The notes under the pieces are model-generated. The model had not been told where the DNA came from and searched no databases. It saw only the letters and a list, made by a program, of their open reading frames with translations. A DNA stretch of 24,020 nucleotides from JBDKTH01 sp964558295 (GTDB taxonomy: Bacteria > Planctomycetota > Planctomycetia > Pirellulales > Thermoguttaceae). Shown piece by piece: positions 15,175 to 23,864 of the stretch. The DNA lies in assembly GCA_964558295.1 (NCBI GenBank), contig CAZLDQ010000076.1, positions 1-24,020 of the forward strand, in the 5' to 3' direction. Numbering within the stretch: position 1 is the stretch's first letter; the number at the start of each line of letters is the position of its first letter. Position numbers and translations under genes: made by a program.

Positions 15175-16209
15175 ATGCCCATGCGTTTGAGGGTCTCGTC
15201 GATCGTCCGTCTTATCTTGGTCGTGCTGATCCTGGCGGCGGTCGCTCTCCCGGCACGCGCCCAGCAGGTGATGTCGCCGTCGCGAAGCTTGTTGGCCACG
15301 CTGGTGCGGCAGGAAGCCGTGCGTGCGGCGATCGTTTCCGGGCGAATCGTTGTCTGGAAGACGCCGGCTCGGGGGATGCCGTTGCAGCGGGTCGTCTCGG
15401 GTAAGAAGGAGAAGTTGACCATCCGCACCGTCGACCGGAAATCGATGATCCAATACGAGAGATCGTCGGCTGACGAAGAGATTCTGATCGAGATTGCCAG
15501 CACCGATCGGGCACGTTTGGCGCGAATTCCTAAACAAGCGTCGGATCCCGTCCCGGTGGAATACGTCCAACAGGAGCCGGGGGTCGTTCGCCTGGTGGTC
15601 GGCCGCACCGAGTCGCAGAAGGTGTATCAGGCCGCGAGCCTATGGCACCTGTCGCTCGCCCATCGCGAGGCGTGCCAGCAATATCTCGTCCCGCTGCTGA
15701 AGCTGATCAACGACAGTTGGGACGTTGTTCATGTCAGCGAACAAGTCGAAAAAGCGATGGCCGCGAAAGAGACCGATCACCAGCCTCCCGACCGGCACCG
15801 CTGGGACGCCTTAGTCGAGCAATTGGGGAGTGAGCAGTTCACCCAGCGGGAAGCGGCCGACCGCGAGCTAAGGGCGGTGGGACCGCGAGGGATCTGGTAC
15901 TTGCAAACCCTCGACCCGAAACGGTTGGATCCCGAGCAACGTTTCCGGATCCAGCGAATCCTGTTGGCCTTAACCGTCCCCAACCAGGAAGACACGGTTG
16001 ATCAAGTCGTTCGCTGGTTGGCCGGTGATCCCCAAGCGTGGCTGATCCTCCTGAACCACGCGGAGGAGTCAACACGGCGCGTGGCCGCCGAGCAACTCCG
16101 GTCTCTCCTCGATCGGCCGATTGCCTTTGACCCCACGGCCGACGCTCCAACCCGACAACGCCAGATCGAGCAGTTGCGGGCTAACGGCCTGGGCATCGCG
16201 AAGGACTGA
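15175..16209 (+). CDS. secreted protein with HEAT-like region, unknown function
   Basis: A 344-residue exported protein. ATG 15175 has aggggag at 15161-15167 with 7-base spacing, so the upstream in-frame extension to 15037 is rejected. A signal peptide (IVRLILVVLILAAVALPARA) precedes AQQ. The middle (about residues 40-180) has no motif I recognise. Residues about 200-310 contain helical repeats of the HEAT/armadillo type often seen in planctomycete secreted proteins: LGSEQFTQREAADRELRAVG, then RFRIQRILLAL and VAAEQLRSLL. By analogy this part could be a protein-binding scaffold; no enzymatic residues are evident. It follows the DedA gene by 110 bases, and its 3' end converges on the zinc-ribbon gene with 72 bases between stops. 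Confidence 0.8.
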   Translation: MPMRLRVSSIVRLILVVLILAAVALPARAQQVMSPSRSLLATLVRQEAVRAAIVSGRIVVWKTPARGMPLQRVVSGKKEKLTIRTVDRKSMIQYERSSADEEILIEIASTDRARLARIPKQASDPVPVEYVQQEPGVVRLVVGRTESQKVYQAASLWHLSLAHREACQQYLVPLLKLINDSWDVVHVSEQVEKAMAAKETDHQPPDRHRWDALVEQLGSEQFTQREAADRELRAVGPRGIWYLQTLDPKRLDPEQRFRIQRILLALTVPNQEDTVDQVVRWLAGDPQAWLILLNHAEESTRRVAAEQLRSLLDRPIAFDPTADAPTRQRQIEQLRANGLGIAKD

Positions 16210-16281
16210 GAGCATACCGTGTCCCCGTTTAGCCGTGCCACTCGCGTCGCGTGCTTGGGGAACCGCTTTGCGATTCTTCTT

Positions 16282-17004
16282 TCAGTCGGCCGCTTCCGGG
16301 ATGTAGAGGAGCCGGCCGCATGCTTTGCAGAGGACGGGCTGGCCTTGCATCAGTAGGTTGACCGTGTTCAGCGGGATCTGTTGGTTGCAACCGCCGCAGA
16401 ATTCGCCAAACACAGGGGCCAGGGCGTCCACCCCTTTGAGCCGCACGGCACGGCTGTAGTGCCCGCGAAAATCCTCGGGCAGTCCGGCTTCTTGCTGTCG
16501 GAGTTCTACTTCGAGACGTTGGATATCGCCGGTGATCAGCGGCAACTGTCCCTCGACCTCCTGGCGGGTTTTGGCGGCTTGTTCTTGGGCCTTTTTGACC
16601 ATGGCCTCGGCCTCGGCCACCTTTTTCTGTAGTTCGTCGAGCTTTTCCATCGCCTCGAGGATCTCGTCGGCCAGCACGCTGTTGGCCATTTCGGTTGCGG
16701 CGATTTCCTCTTTGAGAGCCTGGTACTCGCGGTTGTCTTTGGCTTGCCGCATTTGGCCGCGGCGTTTTTCCACGCCTGCTTCGGCGGTCGACAACTGCAT
16801 CTGTTTGTCGTCGGTGGCCGTCTTGAGCTTGCGGAATTCGTCGCGGGCGAGGGTCAGTTGGGCCTCTTGCCGCTGAATGTTGGCCTGATGGGCCTGGAGC
16901 ATCCGCGGGCCACGTTCCATCCGCTCGCGCAAATCGTGAAGCTGCTGATGAATGCGGTGCAAAGTTCGAAGGGTTTCAATCGTACCGTTCACTTGACTGG
17001 ACAT
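16282..17004 (-). CDS. coiled-coil protein with C-terminal C4 zinc ribbon (CT398/CdsZ type)
   Basis: A 240-residue cytoplasmic protein. A long two-stranded coiled coil spans about residues 20-180 (rich in Glu, Gln, Lys, Arg, Ala), followed by a C4 zinc ribbon: FCGGCNQQIP and VLCKACGRLLY. This is the architecture of the CT398-like, C4-type zinc-ribbon family (PF02591). ATG 17004 (MSSQVNGTIETL) has an A/G-rich GCGAGAG just upstream; a GTG at 17022 is the alternative. It lies directly downstream of rpoD on the same strand but beyond a strong terminator, so it needs read-through or its own promoter. Some family members bind sigma-54 or type III secretion components; its role here is unknown. Confidence 0.85.
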   Translation of the reverse strand: MSSQVNGTIETLRTLHRIHQQLHDLRERMERGPRMLQAHQANIQRQEAQLTLARDEFRKLKTATDDKQMQLSTAEAGVEKRRGQMRQAKDNREYQALKEEIAATEMANSVLADEILEAMEKLDELQKKVAEAEAMVKKAQEQAAKTRQEVEGQLPLITGDIQRLEVELRQQEAGLPEDFRGHYSRAVRLKGVDALAPVFGEFCGGCNQQIPLNTVNLLMQGQPVLCKACGRLLYIPEAAD

Positions 17005-17039
17005 ATCTCTCGCTAACCACACAGGTTCGATGAAGCAAC

Positions 17040-17073
17040 AAAAAAAGCCGCTGGTCCGAAGAACCAGCGGCTT
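17040..17073 (-). terminator. intrinsic terminator of the dnaG-rpoD transcript
   Basis: On the minus strand a perfect 11-bp stem, AAGCCGCTGGT with ACCAGCGGCTT (17045-17055 and 17063-17073) and a 7-base loop, runs into seven Ts (the A run 17040-17046 on the plus strand). It begins 15 bases after the rpoD stop. Confidence 0.92.
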
Positions 17074-17088
17074 GACGCACAGGTCGCG

Positions 17089-18768
17089 TCAGCCGGCGAC
17101 CCGTTCCAAGAATCCTGCCAGTTGTTGGCTCCGTACCGGGTGTTGCAGCTTGCGGACCGCTTTGGCCTCGATCTGCCGGACTCGCTCACGGGTGACTTTG
17201 AAGATGCGTCCCACCTCTTCGAGGGTATACGTGTACCCGTCTCCCAACCCATAGCGCAGCCGGATAATCTCCCGCTCGCGATAGGTGAGCGTCTTGAGCA
17301 AGCCTTCGATTTTTTCCCGAAGCAACTCAATGTTCGCCGCTCGATCTGGACGGGGGGTCCCGTCATCTTCAATGAATTCCCCGAAACAGCTATCTTCGCT
17401 CTCACCCACCGGACGGTCAAGACTGATCGGGTGGCGTCCCATATTGAGCACTCGCCGGGTTTCGTCGAGGCTCAAATCCGCCGCGCGGGCCGTTTCTTCT
17501 GTTGTCGGCTCTCGACCGAGTTCTTGCAAGAGCCTCTTGGAAGTATTTTTCAATTTGCTGAGCACATCAATCATGTGCACCGGGATGCGGATTGTCCGGG
17601 CCTGATCGGCAATCGCTCGGGTGATCGCTTGGCGAATCCACCAAGTGGCGTAGGTCGAGAACTTGTAGCCCCGGCGGTATTCGTACTTGTCAACGGCCCG
17701 CATCAGACCCGTGTTTCCCTCCTGAATCAGGTCGAGGAAGCTGAGCCCCCGATTGCGGTATTTCTTGGCGATTGACACCACCAGACGGAGGTTACCGCCG
17801 GAGAGTTGGCGCTTGGCCTCCTCGTAGTCGCGATATTGCGACCGCATGATCTCGCATCGCTTGCGCAGGCTACGCGGGCTTTCTTGGGTCATGACCATCA
17901 GGTCGCGAAGCTCGCGGCGCAGGTTGGCTCGTTCATCGGGACGAAGCGGCAGATCCCCCTGTTGGAGTTGCTGAAGCCGCGCACGGATTTGGTCCATCCG
18001 GCTGGAGACTTCTTCCATTTGTCGCATCATTGCTTGTACACGTCGGGTCCGCAGGCTCAACTCTTCCACCAGCGTCAGGCATTTCCGGCGGCGGCGAATG
18101 AACCGCTTGCGGGCCGCAACCCGTTCTTCCGGCGAGGTCCGCTTGCTGATCAAACGCTGGAAGTCTTCTTCAATCGCCCGGGTCAGCTTGGTCAACGTTT
18201 CCAAGTTGTGCGGCATCCGACCGAGGATCTGCTCCTTGGTCAACCGTTCGGTGAGCGAGACCTTGACGGTCCGATCGAACGGCAGGATCCCCTTGTGCAC
18301 CTTGGCCAGCGTGGCGATTGTGTTCTGCATGCCGAGGCTGCAACTGAGCACGGTACGGCGGAACCGCTTGCGCGTGACCTCGATCTTCTTGGCCAGCATG
18401 ATCTCTTCCGTGCGGCTGAGCAACGGGATCACGGCCATCTGGCTCAGGTAGAGCCGAATCGGATCGCTGCTCCACTTCGCCGCTTCATCGGGAAGCGTCG
18501 GCGCCGGCGTTTCGGCCTCGACGGCCGGCAGATTGACGACCGAGCGGGCTTTGACGGGCGCATCGCCCGACGACTCGAAAAACTCCGGCTCAGGCGCCGT
18601 GTTGACCAGTTCGATCCCCGCATGGTCGAGAGAGATGAGAAGATTGTCCAGCTTTTCCGGGTCGACGGCTTCGTCGGGCAGGTAGCTGGTGACTTCATCG
18701 TAGGTCAGATAGCCTTGGGCCTTGCCTTTCGCAACCAGTTCACGCAATTCCTTATCGAAAAGGTCCAC
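17089..18768 (-). CDS. rpoD: RNA polymerase primary sigma factor (sigma-70/RpoD)
   Basis: The primary sigma factor, directing RNA polymerase to housekeeping promoters; 559 residues. The start is GTG 18768, with AAGGAG at 18775-18780 (6-base spacing), giving the family N-terminus MDLFDKELRELVAKGKAQGY; upstream ATG 18789 would place the Shine-Dalgarno inside the gene. Region 1.1 is residues about 12-55, and region 1.2 is SDPIRLYLSQM. A long non-conserved helical insert follows (two Arg-rich segments with RTRRVQAMMRQMEEVSSRMDQ). Region 2 contains NLRLVVSIAKKYRNRGLSF, DLIQEGNTGLMRAVDKYEY and FSTYATWWIRQAITRAI. Region 3 follows, and region 4 ends with LEEVGRIFKVTRERVRQIEA, the helix-turn-helix for the -35 box. 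It is 106 bases downstream of dnaG, the usual macromolecular-synthesis order, but without rpsU in view. Confidence 0.97.
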   Translation of the reverse strand: MDLFDKELRELVAKGKAQGYLTYDEVTSYLPDEAVDPEKLDNLLISLDHAGIELVNTAPEPEFFESSGDAPVKARSVVNLPAVEAETPAPTLPDEAAKWSSDPIRLYLSQMAVIPLLSRTEEIMLAKKIEVTRKRFRRTVLSCSLGMQNTIATLAKVHKGILPFDRTVKVSLTERLTKEQILGRMPHNLETLTKLTRAIEEDFQRLISKRTSPEERVAARKRFIRRRRKCLTLVEELSLRTRRVQAMMRQMEEVSSRMDQIRARLQQLQQGDLPLRPDERANLRRELRDLMVMTQESPRSLRKRCEIMRSQYRDYEEAKRQLSGGNLRLVVSIAKKYRNRGLSFLDLIQEGNTGLMRAVDKYEYRRGYKFSTYATWWIRQAITRAIADQARTIRIPVHMIDVLSKLKNTSKRLLQELGREPTTEETARAADLSLDETRRVLNMGRHPISLDRPVGESEDSCFGEFIEDDGTPRPDRAANIELLREKIEGLLKTLTYREREIIRLRYGLGDGYTYTLEEVGRIFKVTRERVRQIEAKAVRKLQHPVRSQQLAGFLERVAG

Positions 18769-18874
18769 AGATCTCTCCTTCCGCGCCATCCTGGCGCGCT
18801 GGGTTGAAGGGAAATTCCGATCGTAAGCCGTTCGGCTGCGGGCCGACGCGGCTCCGATCCCCCGCGCATGGTCC

Positions 18875-20848
18875 TCACCCGTCCGTGGGTTCGGAAGCGC
18901 CATGCCGGGCGTGCTCCTGTTTTGTCTGGACGATCTTCTGCAGCAACTCTAGCTCCTGGTCCACATTCAACCGTCCGTTGCGAAGCACACTCAGGTCGGC
19001 CTGCGTGCGTCGCTCGATCTCTCGTTGCCGGAAACTCCGGATGAGGTGTTCCAAGAGGAGATCCGGATTGGTCATCCCCTTGGCTCGCCCTCGTTCGTCG
19101 CATTCGACCAACAGGTTTTGGATAACCGGGTCGTCAAACTCCAACATCAACCGCTCAAACTTCGGTGTTTGCCCGGCGTCGGCCAACCGGCAGCAGGCCC
19201 GATAGATTTCTCGGCAGGCCTCGGAGGCCAATTGCTCGGGGGCGATCTCCGCCCGCACGATGGCCACGCCCTCAGGATACTGCAAGAGCGTTTCCAACAA
19301 CTCCCGCTGGCACGGGTCTATGCCGGCCTTGAGATCACGACGCACCACGGCCGGCCCGCCTTCCGGCGAAAACCGGTTCGGCATGGGGCGTTCGCTGCCT
19401 GAACGGCGCAGTGCGGTCAGTCGTGTGCGGACCTCTTGTTCCGGCACACGGAAACTGGCCGACAACCGCTGGAGGATTTTTTCTTCACGGAAGCGGCTGT
19501 CGCTCGTCGAATCAAGCCGCAGACGCGGGGCCTTGGCAACGATCGACACTAGCCGCTCCAGGGCTTGGCTGGCCGCATGCACGTCGTTGATCAGGTCGAT
19601 CCCTTCCGTGAAGCTACGGAAGGCATGCTCCAAACCATCGACCGCATGGTGTGCCAATTGATCGCGAAACGCTTCCGCTCCATATTCCAGCAGAAACTCG
19701 CACGGGTCGAGATCGCCGGGAAGGGTCAGTACGCGCAGATCGACGTTCTGAGAAATGAACAGTTCCAGAACCTCGTTCGTCCGCCGTTTGCCGGCTTCGT
19801 CACCATCGAGTACCAGCACGATCCGATCGACAAAACGCTTGAGGATCTGGATGTGCCGTTCGCCGAGGGCCGTGCCAAGCACGGCGACCGCGTCGGTGAA
19901 TCCACACTGGTGGGCAATGATCGTATCGGTGTAGCCTTCCATGACCAGGGCCGTGCGGCTTTTGCGCATCGTTTCCCGGGCCACGTCCAGGCCGTAGAGC
20001 AAATGACTCTTGGAAAACAGCGGGGTTTCCGGCGAATTGATGTATTTGGCGGGGCTTGTCGAGCCCGACTCCGGCAGCACGCGTCCGCCCAGCCCAACCG
20101 GCCGATCCTGGGGATCCCGGATGGAGAACAAGACCCGTCCGCGGAAACGATCGTAGGGGCGACCACCGTCTTGGGGGCGGGCCAAGAGTCCCACGGTTTC
20201 CAGATCCGAAACCTTGATTCCTACCCCTTGGGCGCGACGCATCAGCCAATCCCAACGATTTGGGGAAAAGCCGAGGTGAAACTTGGCGATGCTGTCGGCC
20301 GTCAGACCACGTTCGGCCAAATAGCGACGGGCCGGTTCGGCCTCCTCGTCGCGAAGAAGACACTCGTGATATTGTTGTTCGGCCCAGGCCATTACGCGGT
20401 AGAGACGCCGCTTGCTATCTCCCGGCGCCGGACCGGACGGTCCCGCAGCACTGGGACTGCCAGAGCCAGCTCCGCTGGGGGCGGATGGACGCGGGGGGGG
20501 CTTCAGCGAGATTCCGGCCTGATCGGCCAAGAGGCCCAAGGCCTCGGAAAACGAGACCCCTTCCATCTTCATGACAAAGCTGAAGATGTCGCCGCCAATA
20601 TCACAGACCCAGCACTTGAACGACTGGCGTTCGGGGTTGATCTGCAGACTGGGCCGGGAATCGTCGTGCCAGGGGCACAGCGCCACGTAGTTCCGCCCTT
20701 GCCGGCGCAACTGGACATACTTACTCGCCAGCTCGACGATGTCGATCGCCTGCTTGATCTGCTCTTTGACATCTAGCGGCGCGTAAGAAGACAACGTCAG
20801 CTCCCTCTGTGTCGAGACTCGCGACTTCCTTTCCACGACAACAGACAC
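18875..20848 (-). CDS. dnaG: DNA primase
   Basis: Makes RNA primers for chromosome replication and works with the DnaB helicase. Taken from GTG 20848 (AAGGAG 10 bases upstream, in a hairpin loop) it is 657 residues. A second plausible start is TTG 20794, with AGGGAG upstream, which would begin MSSYAPLDVKEQI and fits typical DnaG N-termini better. The zinc-binding domain has CPWH and CWVC (Cys58, His61, Cys79, Cys82 from the GTG). The catalytic core follows, then TOPRIM at about residues 300-385 with MEGYTD and LVLDGDEAGKRR (metal-binding Glu and Asp residues). The C-terminal helical region (LLETLLQYPEG to the end) is the expected DnaB-binding part. A Gly/Ser/Pro-rich linker (residues about 134-165) follows the zinc domain. 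The gene leads into rpoD. Confidence 0.96.
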   Translation of the reverse strand: MSVVVERKSRVSTQRELTLSSYAPLDVKEQIKQAIDIVELASKYVQLRRQGRNYVALCPWHDDSRPSLQINPERQSFKCWVCDIGGDIFSFVMKMEGVSFSEALGLLADQAGISLKPPPRPSAPSGAGSGSPSAAGPSGPAPGDSKRRLYRVMAWAEQQYHECLLRDEEAEPARRYLAERGLTADSIAKFHLGFSPNRWDWLMRRAQGVGIKVSDLETVGLLARPQDGGRPYDRFRGRVLFSIRDPQDRPVGLGGRVLPESGSTSPAKYINSPETPLFSKSHLLYGLDVARETMRKSRTALVMEGYTDTIIAHQCGFTDAVAVLGTALGERHIQILKRFVDRIVLVLDGDEAGKRRTNEVLELFISQNVDLRVLTLPGDLDPCEFLLEYGAEAFRDQLAHHAVDGLEHAFRSFTEGIDLINDVHAASQALERLVSIVAKAPRLRLDSTSDSRFREEKILQRLSASFRVPEQEVRTRLTALRRSGSERPMPNRFSPEGGPAVVRRDLKAGIDPCQRELLETLLQYPEGVAIVRAEIAPEQLASEACREIYRACCRLADAGQTPKFERLMLEFDDPVIQNLLVECDERGRAKGMTNPDLLLEHLIRSFRQREIERRTQADLSVLRNGRLNVDQELELLQKIVQTKQEHARHGASEPTDG

Positions 20849-20852
20849 AGGT

Positions 20853-20870
20853 CGGCAACTCCTTTTGCCG
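20853..20870 (-). promoter_or_regulatory. hairpin presenting the dnaG Shine-Dalgarno in its loop
   Basis: On the minus strand a perfect 6-bp stem CGGCAA / TTGCCG encloses the loop AAGGAG, the Shine-Dalgarno of dnaG. The stem ends 4 bases before the GTG at 20848. It may set the efficiency of initiation, or be bound by a regulator. Confidence 0.6.
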
Positions 20871-20900
20871 ATGCGCTCGTCCCAGCGGCGGCCTGGTGCC

Positions 20901-20915
20901 CCGCGGAGACCGCGG
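20901..20915. repeat. GC hairpin in the dnaG leader region
   Basis: CCGCGG-AGA-CCGCGG, a perfect 6-bp stem about 50 bases upstream of the dnaG GTG. No T tract; probably a leader structure or chance GC palindrome. Confidence 0.35.
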
Positions 20916-21103
20916 CCCGAGCCGTTGGTTTCGCGGGCCCTCGGTCAAGTGCGGCCGATTATAGCCCGCCCCCCAAAAACGGTCAAGCACGTCGAGATTG
21001 GTGGACGGGGAATCGTGGCTAGTCAGAATGGGGTAAACAAGAACCTGCTAGCATGCCAACTAGACGGGGGATGCAAGGGCCTTTCAGCACCACGCATTAT
21101 CCA

Positions 21104-21131
21104 CATCCACCATGCACCATCCACCACCTTC
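21104..21131. repeat. short heptamer array (CATCCAC type)
   Basis: Consecutive 7-base units CATCCAC, CATGCAC and CATCCAC, then a degenerate unit, ending 7 bases before the stop codon of the HtrA gene. It matches the 7-base periodicity of the two arrays at the right end of the window. Confidence 0.5.
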
Positions 21132-21137
21132 CGTTTC

Positions 21138-22331
21138 CTACTGTCCGACAAATGAGGGGCGTTCGGCGATTTCGACGGTCAGTTCCACGGGCTGGCCGTC
21201 GCGGATCACCTTGAGTTTGACTTGGGAGCCGACCTTTGCCCGGCCCACCAGTCGGCTCAGTTCCACTGGATCCTCAATGCGCCGGCCATCCCACTCGACG
21301 ATCACATCGCGTGCTTGGAAGCCGGCTTTTTCAGCGGGCGAGTCGGGCACGACACTGACGACGACCACGCCTTCGAGGCGATCCAGTCCGAGTTGCCGGG
21401 CGAGTGGCTCATTCAACTCGGTCATCTGAACACCGAGCCAGCCGCGCACCACCTTCCCGCCTGCCTTGAGGCGCTCGTAGACCTCCTTGGCTTTGTCGCT
21501 CGGGATGGCGAAGCTGATGCCCTGATAGGAGCGGCCGTAAATGGCCGTGTTGATCCCCACGACTTCCCCCTTGAGATTCACCAGCGGCCCGCCGCTGTTG
21601 CCGGGATTCACGGCCACGTCGGTTTGCAAGAACTCCTGAGGGCCCATTTCCGTGGCCCCCTCACGGTTTTTGGCACTGACGATCCCGGCAGTGACCGTTC
21701 GCTCCAGGCCGTAGGGATTGCCAACGGCCAAGACTTGATCGCCGACCTGCAATTGATTGCTGTCGCCCCAGACCGCCGCGGGCAGCTTGCCCGCATCGAC
21801 CTTTAAGACGGCCAAATCATTATGCGGATCGGCGCCGACGACCTTGACGTTGTCGATCGTCCGGCCGTCCGCCAACTGGATGCTGGCCGTGGAGGCCTGG
21901 CTGATCACATGATAATTGGTCACGATATAGCCGGCCGGATCGACGATCACCCCCGAGCCTTCGCCCGCTTGGGCGCGAGGTAGTCCGCCCCACCATTCGT
22001 CGCCAAACCCCCGACCGCTAACCACCTGGACCGTCTTGATCCCAACCACGCTAGGCGACACGCGCATCGCCGCCAGCCGATAGCGGTTCGAGGCGTCCGG
22101 CATTTTTTCCAGGGCGTCGCCAGCAGCGTCCATCTCCGCCCGCAGCTTGCCCCGCGTCATCGCATATTGTACCTGCTCGGCCAAATACGGCAGGACCAAC
22201 AGCAGGATCAGGCCCAGCAGGATCAGCAACAAGGCGCCGGAAACCTGTCGGGACGGCAGGACGAGCGGGGAAGGGGGCTGCAATGGACGGTTCGGGGGGG
22301 ACGGTTCGTAATCCTGCATGGAAAGGCTCAT
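21138..22331 (-). CDS. HtrA/DegP-type serine protease (S1C) with N-terminal membrane anchor and one PDZ
   Basis: An envelope quality-control protease, 397 residues from ATG 22331. GAGGAG lies directly against this ATG, so ATG 22319 (12 bases further, MQDYEPS) may be the true start. A Pro-rich cytoplasmic tail precedes one membrane helix (about residues 32-50, ALLLILLGLILLLVLPYL). The trypsin-like domain has a complete triad: TNYHVI (His141), HNDLAVLKV (Asp172) and GNSGGP (Ser246). A single C-terminal PDZ domain (about 300-390, GWLGVQM, SPAEKAGFQARDVIVEWDG) fits DegS/HtrA-like proteins rather than two-PDZ DegP. It lies upstream of dnaG on the same strand with 289 bases between, and is divergent from the GspF-type gene. 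Confidence 0.95.
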   Translation of the reverse strand: MSLSMQDYEPSPPNRPLQPPSPLVLPSRQVSGALLLILLGLILLLVLPYLAEQVQYAMTRGKLRAEMDAAGDALEKMPDASNRYRLAAMRVSPSVVGIKTVQVVSGRGFGDEWWGGLPRAQAGEGSGVIVDPAGYIVTNYHVISQASTASIQLADGRTIDNVKVVGADPHNDLAVLKVDAGKLPAAVWGDSNQLQVGDQVLAVGNPYGLERTVTAGIVSAKNREGATEMGPQEFLQTDVAVNPGNSGGPLVNLKGEVVGINTAIYGRSYQGISFAIPSDKAKEVYERLKAGGKVVRGWLGVQMTELNEPLARQLGLDRLEGVVVVSVVPDSPAEKAGFQARDVIVEWDGRRIEDPVELSRLVGRAKVGSQVKLKVIRDGQPVELTVEIAERPSFVGQ

Positions 22332-22364
22332 CTCCTCAAAAGACTACCTGCTCCCAATGGAGGA

Positions 22365-22392
22365 ATTATAAGCCCTGCTTAGTCCTTGAATA
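22365..22392 (-). promoter_or_regulatory. candidate promoter of the HtrA gene
   Basis: A perfect TATAAT on the minus strand (22365-22370), with TATTCA (22387-22392, 3/6) 16 bases upstream. The predicted transcript would begin about 25-30 bases before the ATG at 22331. Confidence 0.5.
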
Positions 22393-22527
22393 CCCCGACA
22401 CCCCACCTTCGAATCTCCCGGTGCTTTCCTTCCCCGCACTTTTGGAGTATCTTGCAAGTCGGCGGCGGAATGATCACGACACACGCGGTGGAAAATGCCG
22501 CGGCGGAACGGATCGAGTCATCTGCTC

Positions 22528-23568
22528 ATGTTTTTTTCTCCACGCATCAGTACGAAGCAACTGGCCGCTTTGTGCCGCCGTCTGGCGATTTCCTTGGAAG
22601 CCGGGATCGACGTGCGCAAAGTCTGGGCCCGGGAAGCCGAACGGCCGATCGGGCCGACGGCCCGACGCCGGGTCGAATCGATCAGCGAGGCTGTAAACCG
22701 GGGCGATAGTCTCGGCGAAGCCTTGGCCACGACGGGCGACTATTTTCCGCCGCTCTTTCGCGAGTTGGCTGCCGTTGGCGAACAGACTGGGCACTTGAGC
22801 GAGTGTTTCAGCCAGTTGGCCGATCATTACGACGGCCACCTCCGTTTGCGCCGCGTCTTCCTGGCCGCCATCGCCTGGCCCATGATCCAATTGGTCCTCG
22901 CCCTGGCCGTGATCGGCTTTTTGATCTGGATCATGGGCGTCATCGGCCAGTTTACCGGCACGACGGTCGACATCCTCGGCTTCGGGTTGGTGGGCAACTC
23001 GGGACTGGCCATTTACGTGAGCTTTGTGGCCCTCGTCGGTTTTGGGCTGTTTGTGGTGATCCACGCCATGCAGCGCGGCTTGTTCTGGGTGGCCCCAATC
23101 CAGATCGCCTTGATCCGCGTGCCGATGCTCGGGCAAGCCATCCGGACACTAGCCCTCGCACGCCTGGCCTGGTCGCTCCACCTGACGCTCAATACGGGCA
23201 TGCCCTTGCGCCATGCCCTCCAGCTCAGCCTCCAAAGCACCCACAACGCCCACTTCACACGCCACCTGCGCACGATTGACAAGTCGGTGGCCGCAGGCAA
23301 CTCGCTCTACGAATCGTTTCTCCAGACCGACGCCTTTCCAATCGAATTCCTCGATGCATTGCACACCGGCGAAGAGTCCGGCCGGCTGGTCGAGACGATG
23401 GCGATTCTCAGCCGCCAGTACCAGGACCAGGCCCAAGCTGCGATGCGCGTGTTGACGATGGTCGCCGGCGTCGCCGTCTGGGCCGTGATCGCGGTTTTCA
23501 TCATCATGATGATTTTCCGGATCTTTTCCTTCTACATCGGCACGATCAACAACGCGCTAAGCGGATGA
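22528..23568 (+). CDS. type II secretion / type IV pilus inner-membrane protein (GspF/PilC family)
   Basis: A polytopic platform protein of a type II secretion or pilus-like machine, 346 residues from ATG 22528 (MFFSPRISTKQLAALCRRL). ATG 22495 is in frame, adds 11 residues and has a weak ggtgga; I favour the inner start because family members begin near this point. Two T2SSF domains (PF00482) are seen, at about residues 11-134 (LEAGIDVRKVW, GDSLGEALATTGDYFPPLFRELAAVGEQTG) and about 215-336 (LALARLAWSLHLTLNTGMPL, GNSLYESFLQTDAFPIEFLDALHTGEESGRL). Hydrophobic helices follow each, plus a central pair (IQLVLALAVIGFLIWIMGVI and SFVALVGFGLFVVI). No GspE ATPase or pseudopilin is adjacent in this window; it may be part of a dispersed system. 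Confidence 0.92.
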   Translation: MFFSPRISTKQLAALCRRLAISLEAGIDVRKVWAREAERPIGPTARRRVESISEAVNRGDSLGEALATTGDYFPPLFRELAAVGEQTGHLSECFSQLADHYDGHLRLRRVFLAAIAWPMIQLVLALAVIGFLIWIMGVIGQFTGTTVDILGFGLVGNSGLAIYVSFVALVGFGLFVVIHAMQRGLFWVAPIQIALIRVPMLGQAIRTLALARLAWSLHLTLNTGMPLRHALQLSLQSTHNAHFTRHLRTIDKSVAAGNSLYESFLQTDAFPIEFLDALHTGEESGRLVETMAILSRQYQDQAQAAMRVLTMVAGVAVWAVIAVFIIMMIFRIFSFYIGTINNALSG

Positions 23569-23801
23569 AGGGCCGTTGCAAAGGAGCCAACGCCGTCGCG
23601 GCGAAACCGCTCTGCCCCGAAACCGACGCCGCAGAAAGTCATGCAGTTCGGAGGAATCGGCACGATCCCGTCTGTGGTGGGGGGGCGGTTTTCGCCCGTC
23701 ATGGGACGCCGCCGTGGAAGCCGGGCGCGAGCCATAGTCAGTCTGAGCGGTCAATCCGGCCCTTTCCCCCTCCCCCCAAACACTTTACAATCGTCGGTGT
23801 T

Positions 23802-23836
23802 TGAATGCGGAATGCTGACTGCTGAACGCTGAGCCC
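23802..23836. repeat. degenerate heptamer array (TGAATGC type)
   Basis: Five contiguous 7-base units share the pattern TGA.YGC: TGAATGC, GGAATGC, TGACTGC, TGAACGC, and a decayed TGAGCCC. The phase is kept without indels. Confidence 0.6.
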
Positions 23837-23864
23837 CAAGCGTGGCCTGGCACGAAAAGGCAAC

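Noticed and set aside
17806..18807. 333-codon open frame antisense to rpoD
   Set aside because: It lies opposite highly conserved sigma-factor regions; shadow frame.
19565..20776. 403-codon open frame antisense to dnaG
   Set aside because: It lies opposite the conserved primase core; shadow frame.
23565..23804. 79-codon frame overlapping the GspF-type stop by ATGA
   Set aside because: The overlap suggests coupling, but the peptide is low-complexity, matches nothing recognisable and runs into repeat-rich DNA.
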